A DNA stretch of 64,000 nucleotides from the NCBI RefSeq assembly GCF_004745955.1, contig NZ_SRLD01000018.1, positions 1 to 64,000 of the forward strand, written 5' to 3'. Made by a program: the position numbers and the translations under genes. Each line of letters begins with the position of its first letter. Positions within the stretch are counted from its first letter, which is position 1. Origin of the DNA: Hymenobacter elongatus (GTDB lineage: Bacteria; Bacteroidota; Bacteroidia; Cytophagales; Hymenobacteraceae). The notes below the pieces were generated by a model that saw only the letters and a program-made list of their open reading frames with translations, made no database searches and was not told the origin of the DNA. Of the stretch, positions 48,454 through 56,449 are shown piece by piece.

Positions 48454-50895
48454 CTAGAAAGGATAGCCGATGGCAATATTCAGGCGGGGGGCGGGTTCTA
48501 TGGCGTCGGCCAGCTTGATGCCGTTCGTGTCGAAGACTTCGCCGGTGGCGTAGGGGTAGCGCAACGGGTAGGCCAGATCGAAGCGGATGACGAAGAACTG
48601 CACGTCGATGCGGATGCCCGCGCCGGCGCCCACGGCCAGCTGCTTCATGAAGCTTTTGGGGTCGAACTGGCCGCCGGGGCGCTTATCGTCGGGGTTCACC
48701 AGCCAGATATTGCCCGCATCTACAAACAGCGCCCCTTTCACGTAGGGAAACAGATCCTGGCGGTATTCGGCATTGGCTTCCAGACGCACGTCGCCCACCT
48801 GGTCGTAGAACTGTGTGGAGGTTTCGCGGGAAGTAATGGGGCGGTAAGTGCCCGGCCCGAGGCCCCGGGCGGCAAAGGCCCGCACGCTGTTTGGCCCCCC
48901 GATACCGTACTGTTTCAGGTAGGGCAGCACCGTGGAATTGAGGTACGGGATGCCGGCCCCGATGAGCACGCGGGTGGCAACCTTGTTGCCGCTGGTACGG
49001 TCGGGCGAGATGCGGAAGTAGTTGCGAAACTCCAGATCGACCTTGGTGTACTGCGAAAACTCCTGCTTGAAAAGCGTATAGGCCTGGCTGTTATCGGCCG
49101 GGTTGGTCACCTTCTCGCGGCCTGCCAGGTTGCTGACCAGGTAGGCCAGGTTGCCTGAGCCTTCGAGGCCGCCGCTGAAATAAATCTGGTTGCGGCGCTG
49201 CTCCAGCGTCTGCTGATTATAGGTGTAGCGGTAGCTGCTGCCCAGAATAAACTGCTGGCGGAAGCTATTGGCCAGAAATGGCCGGTCAATAAGCAGCTGT
49301 TTGAACTCGGGGCTGGTGGTGCCCAGCCGGATGTATTGCAGATCAATCGGGCGTAGCTCCTGCTCGTTGGTGAGCTTGGTTTTCCAGGTGTAGCCGTAGT
49401 TCAGAGTCACCACATCTTCCTGAAAAGCCCCCACCCGCTGCACGTAGCGGTAGCCGGCCCCAAAGCTGGTGCGGGGCTGGAAGTCGGAGTTGCGCAGCCG
49501 GATATCGAACAACGGCGTAAGCAGGCGCGGCACCAGCAGCTGGGCATCCACGCCGACTTCGTAGCTGGTGATGCCGATGGTATTGGTGTTGGCCAGGGTC
49601 TGATTTTCGAAATTGCCCGTCAGGTTGATGAGCAGCTGCTCGGCCCCACGCAAGGCCGAGCGGTTGCGGTACTGCACCTGGAAGCCCGGCCCCACAAAGC
49701 CGTTGGACTTACTCACCAGCAGCACTTCGGCCCGCAACGACTGCTTGGGCACCTGGGTCATCCGGATAAAGGAGTTCAGGAAGCCGTAGCCGGCCGAATC
49801 GGCCTTGGCGCGGGCGGGCCGGAAGCGCATATCCACGAACTTGAACGTGCCCAGGCTCATCAGACGGCTCAGCGTCTGGTCGGAGCGGCGGCGGCGGTAC
49901 ACGCTGTCGGGATACAGGAAGGTGGCGTTGGTAATGGCGCTGGCCTTGAACACCTTCTCGTCGGGGTAATAGCGGTATTTCCCGTAGATGATGGGCCGCT
50001 GGTTCTGGGTGGTATCCGAGAGGTTGTAGCTGGTGTTCAGCGTCACGTTGTTCAGGATGTAGGGCTTGGCCGCGCGGGGCGGAATCGTGCCTTTCACCTT
50101 CAGAAACACGTTCACCTGGTTGTCCAGCGTGCTATCGACCTGGAACAGAATATAGTCGGGCGTGAAATAGTAGTAACCCTGGTTTTTGAGCACGCCGTCG
50201 ATGCGGGCCCGCTCATTGATGAAGGTTTGCAGGCTGTACGGGTCGCCCACTTTCAGCAGCGAAGCCGACTCGGTGGCCCGGATGGCGCGGTCAATCAGCG
50301 TGTCGCGCTCCGGGAAGTGAATCTCCTTGATGGTATAGGGCTTGCCGACGTTGGCCGTGTAATCGACCTGGGCGGTAGCGCCTTTCACCGCCACTTTGCT
50401 GCTCACGGTGGGCTTGAAATAGCCGTTGTTGTTGAGGCGGTTCACCATCAGGCCCTTCACCGTCTGGGTATCGGCTTGGCTCAGCAGCACGGGTTTTTCG
50501 CCGTACTTATTGGCCAGCCACTTGCCCAAACCCTTGGTTTTGCCCTCGCCCATGTGCCAGAAATACAGCTTGGGCCGCAGCCCCAGAATGGAGGCGTTGG
50601 GCTTGGGAGCAATAACGGCCGTCAGCTCCGTGGTCAGCGCGGCCTCATTGGGAATCGGGCTGTCCGACTGCACTTTCACCGCGCCGCCGGTATAGAGCTT
50701 CGCGCCTTCGGGAATGAATTTCGTGCCCGAGCAGCCGCTGGCCAGCAGCCCGGCTACCACGGCCAGCAGGCGCACCCCACCCCCGGCCCCTCCCCACAGG
50801 AGAGGGGTGCCAAGCGAAGCTGACGACTGACACTCCTCTCCTGTGGAGAGGGGCCGGGGGTGGGGTTGCGCACGGGAGAAGAAGGACAAGAACAT
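48454..50895 (-). CDS. tamL: TamL-type BamA-family outer membrane lipoprotein
   Basis: An 813-residue Omp85 protein. It has POTRA-like domains (about 75-420) and a 16-strand barrel at the C-terminus (GGPNSVRAFAARGLGPG with the conserved RGF-like loop; end LNIAIGYPF). The mature N-terminus is a lipobox cysteine (LLASGC|SGTK), the TamL form found in Bacteroidota. With TamB it should transport lipids or insert outer-membrane proteins. Between the start (ATG 50895, MFLSFFSRA) and the hydrophobic VRLLAVVAGLLASGC is an in-frame palindromic repeat that adds about 32 residues (PHPRPLSTGEECQ...). A GTG at 50775 after the repeat is an alternative start. TamB is 24 bp upstream. Confidence 0.9.
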   Translation of the reverse strand: MFLSFFSRAQPHPRPLSTGEECQSSASLGTPLLWGGAGGGVRLLAVVAGLLASGCSGTKFIPEGAKLYTGGAVKVQSDSPIPNEAALTTELTAVIAPKPNASILGLRPKLYFWHMGEGKTKGLGKWLANKYGEKPVLLSQADTQTVKGLMVNRLNNNGYFKPTVSSKVAVKGATAQVDYTANVGKPYTIKEIHFPERDTLIDRAIRATESASLLKVGDPYSLQTFINERARIDGVLKNQGYYYFTPDYILFQVDSTLDNQVNVFLKVKGTIPPRAAKPYILNNVTLNTSYNLSDTTQNQRPIIYGKYRYYPDEKVFKASAITNATFLYPDSVYRRRRSDQTLSRLMSLGTFKFVDMRFRPARAKADSAGYGFLNSFIRMTQVPKQSLRAEVLLVSKSNGFVGPGFQVQYRNRSALRGAEQLLINLTGNFENQTLANTNTIGITSYEVGVDAQLLVPRLLTPLFDIRLRNSDFQPRTSFGAGYRYVQRVGAFQEDVVTLNYGYTWKTKLTNEQELRPIDLQYIRLGTTSPEFKQLLIDRPFLANSFRQQFILGSSYRYTYNQQTLEQRRNQIYFSGGLEGSGNLAYLVSNLAGREKVTNPADNSQAYTLFKQEFSQYTKVDLEFRNYFRISPDRTSGNKVATRVLIGAGIPYLNSTVLPYLKQYGIGGPNSVRAFAARGLGPGTYRPITSRETSTQFYDQVGDVRLEANAEYRQDLFPYVKGALFVDAGNIWLVNPDDKRPGGQFDPKSFMKQLAVGAGAGIRIDVQFFVIRFDLAYPLRYPYATGEVFDTNGIKLADAIEPAPRLNIAIGYPF
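50771..50870. repeat. GC-rich palindromic repeat pair inside the tamL signal region
   Basis: 50771-50811 (CGCACCCCACCCCCGGCCCC onward) and 50831-50870 are inverted copies of about 40 bp with few differences, separated by 19 bp. Each contains its own ACAGGAGAGG-type inner hairpin. They are a subtype of the repeats that flank DUF559 at 23054 and 23546. In tamL they are translated without breaking the frame. Confidence 0.88.
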
Positions 50896-50919
50896 TGAGC
50901 TCAATAGAAAACGAAAAAA

Positions 50920-53900
50920 CTAGCGGCTGGTGGTGGGTTTCGGCTGCGCCCGCACCGAGTCGCGGCGCGTGACGGCACCGGGCGTCTGGGTCGAGTCGGG
51001 GGCGGCCTTTTTCTCCTGGCGGCGCTGGCGGCGCTCCTGCTTCACTTCCTCCTTCACCACGTCGTCGATGCCCTTGAACAGGTCGGCCAGGTCGCGGTAG
51101 TCGCGCTGGAAGATGAGCGACGCGCCGGTACGCACAAACTGCCCGTCGATGTCGCCGTAGGCGTTGTTGCGGAAGGCCCGCAGGCGGATGCGGCCATTGG
51201 CCAGCACGTTGTACTCCACGCTCACGTCGCCGGCAAAGCTGCTCACGCCGCCGCTGTTCTGGCCAGTTGAGGCCTGGTTGCCGCCGCCCAACGGTACGTC
51301 GGTACCGAGACGCACGGTGAGGCGATTGTTGAGCAGCTGGCGGCGCACGGCTACGTTCAGGTCGGTGCGGGTTTTCTCGGCCCCCGAGGAGTAGTCGGCA
51401 TAGGAATTCACGCCCAGCTCCACGCCCAGGTTGGAAAGGTAGCTACCGGTCAGGTTATTTAGCTGCTGGGTCAGCACCTGGCTGGCCGAGCCGCGCAGCT
51501 GGTCGGCCACGATGTTGCCGCCGCTCGACTTAAACGGATCCTGCGACATAAACCGGCTGAGCACCAGCAGCGAGAATACCTGCTTGTTCAGCTCCGAGGT
51601 TTCGCTGGGCTGGCGCAGTTGGGCCAGGCGCGTTTCGATGGGGCCGCGCAGCTCACTGCGGGCACTTTCGGGCAGCTTGATATCGAAGCCGATAAGGGGC
51701 TTGAGCAGCTCGCCGGTCACGTTCAGGTACACCTGGAAGGGCAGTTGGTTGCGGCCCACGGCCTGCAGGGTTTCGTCGGCCAGGCCCTGGGCGGCCAGCA
51801 ATTCGGCCGGCGGCGCTTTCACGTTATAAATAGCCGACACGTTTAGCTGGGCATTATACGGGTCGCCGGTCCAGGAAATGGTGCTGCCGGGGGCAATGGC
51901 GAAGTCGCGGGAAGCTAGGTCGTAGAGCGACATGGCGTATTTGCCCTCCGTCACATCGAGGCGGCCGTTGAGCGTGATAGTGCCGCTGGGGTCAATGGCC
52001 GTGCGCAGCGTGCCGTTGGCCCGCACTTTCAGGTTGTCGCCGCTGGCTTGGTCGATGATGATGGTGAAGGGCGTGTTGTCGTTCACCGTCACGGTGGCCG
52101 TGATGTCGTAGCCGGCGGCGGTTTTCACCGAATCCAGCGCCAATCGGCGGGAAAGCATGGTGTCGAGCGGGGCGCTTTTGTCGATAAACTGCACGATACC
52201 GTCGCTGCTTACCTTACCGGCTTCGTCGTTGGGCACGGCCACTTTCAGGTCGGAGCCTTCGGCCACCACGGCGCGGGTGCGCACCACGGGCAGGTTCATA
52301 TTGCCGGTAATGCGCGTATCCGAATCGACCACCAGCTTGCCCCAGAACAGCGGATTATCCTGCCGGGAACTTTGCACGGCCAGAAACTTGTCGGTCGTCA
52401 CGTTCAGGTCGAAGCGGTAGTCATCCACGTAGTTGCGGGTGTACACCGTGCCCGTGGCCACGGCCTTGTTGCCCACCGAATCGACCACCGTGAAGTTGTC
52501 GAAGGTGAGGCCCTGCGGTCCGAAGTTCACCGTCTGGCTCGGCACGCGGTAGGGCGCACCCAGCTGGCTCACAGTAAAGCCCGCGTCAGCGGTAGTCGTA
52601 ATAGCGCCCTGAATCAGCGGCTGGCTCACGTTGCCGGTCACGTTCAGGGTGCCGGTCAGGCCGCCCGTCGATTCGCGCAGCTGGCCGGCCGAGAAGGCCT
52701 CGGCAGTTTTGATATCGAGGCGGTTCACCGTTACCACAAACTGAATCGGGTCGGGCGGCGTGGCCAGGTAGTAGCCCACGGCCCGCACGTCAGCACCCGA
52801 GGCGTTGGTCAGGCGGGCATCCACGTTGTAGCGGTTGGCGGTGGGGTTGGTGGCTTTCAGCGTCACATCACCCAGCAACGACTTATTGTAGGCAAAGCTG
52901 GTCAGGGCCAGATCAGCGGTAAATGCTTGTTTGGGCTTGCCGATGCTGAAGGCCACGGCCTGCCCATTGAGCGTGCCCGCCACCATCGAGTCGGGCATGC
53001 CGCCGGCTTTGGCCAGGCCGTTCAGGTCGAAGTTGGTAATCGTGGCCTGCAACGGATACTGCGCACCGGGCAAGGTTTGCAAGGCCAGCACCTGGTTGCC
53101 CTGACTGAGCCGCACATTCTGGGCCAGAATAGCGCCGGTAGCCGTAGTGTAGCGCACCTCGTTGTTGGGCTCCACGGTCCATTTCTGGTTGTCCAGCACC
53201 AGGTTGGGCGCAAAGCTGAACGCATACGCAGCACCCTGGTTAATGACTTGCAGCACGCCCGCCACGTTCAGCTTCTGCACGCTGTCCGATTCGGCAATGC
53301 GCAGGTTGGTGCCAATCTTGTTATCGGCGATGCTGCCTACCAGGCTCGGATTCGGCAGCCGCAAGGTCGTATCCTGACTAGCCTGCCGCAGCCGCACCGC
53401 GTAGTCCAGCTTCTGGGCATCCGACGACACATTGAGCCGCAGTGAATCCAGGGTGTATACGTCGTAGCGAATCAGCGGAATGCGGCTGTTCAAGGTCAGA
53501 TTAGCGGCGCGGCTGTCGTAGCTGCCGGCCAGCTTGAAGGGCGAAAGCTGCTTGAGGCCCGGCACCAGCTGGGTGGCAATCTTCGGGTCTTTCAGGTTGG
53601 CATCGAAGGTAAACTGACGATAGACGCTGGAAGGCGTGTACTTCACCCCTGGCAAGTCGAAATACCGGTCGATGTGGCGCTGCAGCTCCAGAGCAATGTC
53701 GCCCAGGCGGGTATTGCCGCGCAGCGTAGCGTCCAGCACATTGGAGGCAAAATCAACCTCGGTGCGGCCCGGCCGCTGCAAAATGCGGCCACTGAGCGAG
53801 TCGAGCGCAAACGGTTGATTGTCCTTTACAATTACGATGCGGCGGCCCGAGAACGTGCCGTTCAGCGAGTTCAGATCCGAGCCGCTGATGTTGGCCTGCA

Positions 53901-56160
53901 AATCACCCTGAATGCGCAGGTCGCCGCCGGTATAGAAGCCCAGCGCCGTCAGGTTGGCCCCGCGCAGGTTCAGACGGTCGACGGTGTAGGTGGGGTTGTT
54001 GGCGTCGCGCAGGTTCACGGTAGCCAGCAGGTCCAGGTTCAGGTTGGGGTCGGTTTTGCTTCGGGCGTCTATTTTGTAGATCTGCCGGTCGATGTCCACG
54101 TTGGCCGTAATGCCGCGGTAGTTGTAGCCGTTGTAGCGGGCACTCTGCACATTGGCCACCAGCTGGCCGCGCATCTGGGCCGGGTCGAGGCCGCGCGCGT
54201 TCAGGCGGCCGTTGGCCGTGATTTTACCAATGGTCGGGTCGCGCAGAAACTTGCCCACATCCAGCCCCTGGGTGCTGAACACGGCCGTAATCGGCTCCTG
54301 CCCTTTCGGCCCCGCGCCCATATCTATCTTGGCCGTGGCGTTGCCGAAGCTGGTGGTAGCCCGCAGGTTGGCATCAAAAATCTGGGCCGTGGGCCGGCCT
54401 TTAAACGTGCCGGCCACCGTCATGCGGGCCGGCAGGCGGTATTCGGCCGGAATCGTACCCTTCGGCAGCAGGCTTTTCAAATCGGCATCCGAGGTCGAAA
54501 ACTGCTTGATGTTCAAGTCAGCGTACAGGCGGCGGTCGGTTTCGGGCAACCCCTGAATCCGGCCGCTGGCCTTCACCACCGTGTTGCGGAAGCCCACGAA
54601 TTCCAGGTCTTTGATGCGCATGTCGCCCACGCGCCCGGCCACCTTGCCGCTGATGAGCACCGACTGATTCGGGCCGGTATTGAACGGCGGCGTGCCGGCC
54701 AGGTCGGGGGCCAGGTACAGGATGTCGCGGAAGCCGAGGCGCACGTTGCGCAGGTCGCCCTCGATGCCCAGATTCGGCAGCTGCCTGGTATCGGCCAGCG
54801 CGTCGAGGCTCTTGTAGCGCATGGCCAGCGTCTGGCGGATGCGGGTGTGAGGCGTTATTAAGTCCAGGTTATCCAGCCGGGTCTGCACCGAGTCGAAAAT
54901 CACGTCGGCCGTAGCACTCTGCACCTGGAAGCCGCTTTTTTCCTTGCCCGCCAAGTTCACGATGCGGCCCGTAGTGCTGTTTTCGGAGTAAAAAAGGTTC
55001 TCCGTATTCAGCACCAGATCCGTGAACTGGAGGTGGTTGTAGTCCATAGCCGGCACGCGGGTGCGCTGCTTGGGCTCGTCGAAGTTGTCGAAAGCCACGT
55101 CCACGCCGCTGATATCGGACTTCTTGAGCGTGACTACCCAGCTGGTGGCCGCGCCGGTGGCTTTTTCCACCGATTCGTTCAGGTCGCGCACGGCTTCGGC
55201 GGGGTTCACCACGCGCTGCTCCACGGGCACATTCTCATTCTGGGCGTAGGCAAAGGACGTATTGCGCAGCTTCAGCTGGTTAAGGTCGATGCGCGAGTTG
55301 ATGAGGTCAATCTTATCGGCCGTGGCTTCGGCCTCACCGATGCGGGTGCTGATAAACTGCGCCGCCACGTTGTTGCGGTACGTCAGGCTCACGTTGTTGA
55401 GCGTGGCGCGGTTCAGGCCAAATACGGTCGTAAGCGGCTCGGAAGGCGTGTCGGGCGGCACCTTGGTTTGCACAATTCCGATGCTGGTATTTTTTAGCGC
55501 AGCGGTATTGATGCGGTAAATAGACCTGTCAACATCTACCTCATCCATCGTCACAGCCAGGTCGCCAACCTTAGTGCGAATGTCGTTGCCGTCCACCTGA
55601 TCCTGGTACGTTAGGTAGATGTTGGATAAGTGCAGGTCACCGATGTTGTACTTGAAGCCGCCCGTGGAGTCGACGGGAGCGGCGGCGGTAGTATCAGTGG
55701 AAAAGGCCGCCACGATAAAGTCATAGTTGGAAACGCTGTCGGGCTCGGTACGCTTGATGTGCAGCGTCCCATCATTGAGCTCCAGCGACTTCACATTGAT
55801 CTGCGATTTGGTCAGCGCCCACAGGTCCAGATTGAGGCCAACATGACCGACCGAAAGCAAGGTATCTCGCTGCTGGTCTTCCAGATACACGTTGTCGAAA
55901 GATATAGCATTACGGAAGTCGGTGCGAAACTTGCCGATGCGTACTTCCGTGCCCAGCTTGTCGCGAAGATAGGTTTCAGCCCGGCGAGCTACGAAGTCCT
56001 GAGTAGCGGGAAACTGCAAAGCCACGACGGCCACAATTACCAGCAGCAACACAAAAGCCACCAACCCGAGTAGGGCATATAGAGCGCGGCGGGCGTAAGT
56101 AGGGAGAGAGTTAATGGCGCAAAAAAGATTGAAGGTACGCCCGTCCCAACGCAAAAACAA
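50920..56160 (-). CDS. tamB: Translocation and assembly module protein TamB (DUF490)
   Basis: A 1746-residue AsmA/TamB-type protein. An N-terminal anchor (RRALYALLGLVAFVLLLVIV, residues about 24-50) sits in the inner membrane. A very long beta-rich, repeat-poor body spans the periplasm. The C-terminal DUF490 region includes RLDVTEGKYAMSLYDLASRD, FDIKLPES and LSNLGVELGVNSYADYSSG. It probably forms a hydrophobic groove conducting phospholipids to the outer membrane with TamL. The tail after the domain is charged (EVKQERRQRRQEKKA). The start is uncertain; the frame opens with TTG 56160 and no ATG precedes the anchor. It is the first gene of the tamB-tamL operon. Confidence 0.92.
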   Translation of the reverse strand: MFLRWDGRTFNLFCAINSLPTYARRALYALLGLVAFVLLLVIVAVVALQFPATQDFVARRAETYLRDKLGTEVRIGKFRTDFRNAISFDNVYLEDQQRDTLLSVGHVGLNLDLWALTKSQINVKSLELNDGTLHIKRTEPDSVSNYDFIVAAFSTDTTAAAPVDSTGGFKYNIGDLHLSNIYLTYQDQVDGNDIRTKVGDLAVTMDEVDVDRSIYRINTAALKNTSIGIVQTKVPPDTPSEPLTTVFGLNRATLNNVSLTYRNNVAAQFISTRIGEAEATADKIDLINSRIDLNQLKLRNTSFAYAQNENVPVEQRVVNPAEAVRDLNESVEKATGAATSWVVTLKKSDISGVDVAFDNFDEPKQRTRVPAMDYNHLQFTDLVLNTENLFYSENSTTGRIVNLAGKEKSGFQVQSATADVIFDSVQTRLDNLDLITPHTRIRQTLAMRYKSLDALADTRQLPNLGIEGDLRNVRLGFRDILYLAPDLAGTPPFNTGPNQSVLISGKVAGRVGDMRIKDLEFVGFRNTVVKASGRIQGLPETDRRLYADLNIKQFSTSDADLKSLLPKGTIPAEYRLPARMTVAGTFKGRPTAQIFDANLRATTSFGNATAKIDMGAGPKGQEPITAVFSTQGLDVGKFLRDPTIGKITANGRLNARGLDPAQMRGQLVANVQSARYNGYNYRGITANVDIDRQIYKIDARSKTDPNLNLDLLATVNLRDANNPTYTVDRLNLRGANLTALGFYTGGDLRIQGDLQANISGSDLNSLNGTFSGRRIVIVKDNQPFALDSLSGRILQRPGRTEVDFASNVLDATLRGNTRLGDIALELQRHIDRYFDLPGVKYTPSSVYRQFTFDANLKDPKIATQLVPGLKQLSPFKLAGSYDSRAANLTLNSRIPLIRYDVYTLDSLRLNVSSDAQKLDYAVRLRQASQDTTLRLPNPSLVGSIADNKIGTNLRIAESDSVQKLNVAGVLQVINQGAAYAFSFAPNLVLDNQKWTVEPNNEVRYTTATGAILAQNVRLSQGNQVLALQTLPGAQYPLQATITNFDLNGLAKAGGMPDSMVAGTLNGQAVAFSIGKPKQAFTADLALTSFAYNKSLLGDVTLKATNPTANRYNVDARLTNASGADVRAVGYYLATPPDPIQFVVTVNRLDIKTAEAFSAGQLRESTGGLTGTLNVTGNVSQPLIQGAITTTADAGFTVSQLGAPYRVPSQTVNFGPQGLTFDNFTVVDSVGNKAVATGTVYTRNYVDDYRFDLNVTTDKFLAVQSSRQDNPLFWGKLVVDSDTRITGNMNLPVVRTRAVVAEGSDLKVAVPNDEAGKVSSDGIVQFIDKSAPLDTMLSRRLALDSVKTAAGYDITATVTVNDNTPFTIIIDQASGDNLKVRANGTLRTAIDPSGTITLNGRLDVTEGKYAMSLYDLASRDFAIAPGSTISWTGDPYNAQLNVSAIYNVKAPPAELLAAQGLADETLQAVGRNQLPFQVYLNVTGELLKPLIGFDIKLPESARSELRGPIETRLAQLRQPSETSELNKQVFSLLVLSRFMSQDPFKSSGGNIVADQLRGSASQVLTQQLNNLTGSYLSNLGVELGVNSYADYSSGAEKTRTDLNVAVRRQLLNNRLTVRLGTDVPLGGGNQASTGQNSGGVSSFAGDVSVEYNVLANGRIRLRAFRNNAYGDIDGQFVRTGASLIFQRDYRDLADLFKGIDDVVKEEVKQERRQRRQEKKAAPDSTQTPGAVTRRDSVRAQPKPTTSR

Positions 56161-56449
56161 CCGTGCGGGTTGGCTTGCGCTTCGTGCGCTGCTTACGGCC
56201 GGGGCACGTCCCGACCGCTAAAACATAGTATTTATTCAATGAATAAAATTATCAGAAAGTCGATCTGTACAGCCACCACCCAATAGCAACCACAAATCGC
56301 TGTTTACCTGCTTATTACCCAATAAATTCACTTGCGCAACTACCGCAATTAACGGCGCAAGTAATCAATTCGGTGCCACTACGCTTCCGGAAAGCAAAAC
56401 TTACTCCTCCACTCTAGTATCTTTCGCCTCCAACCCGAATTTCCCTCCC

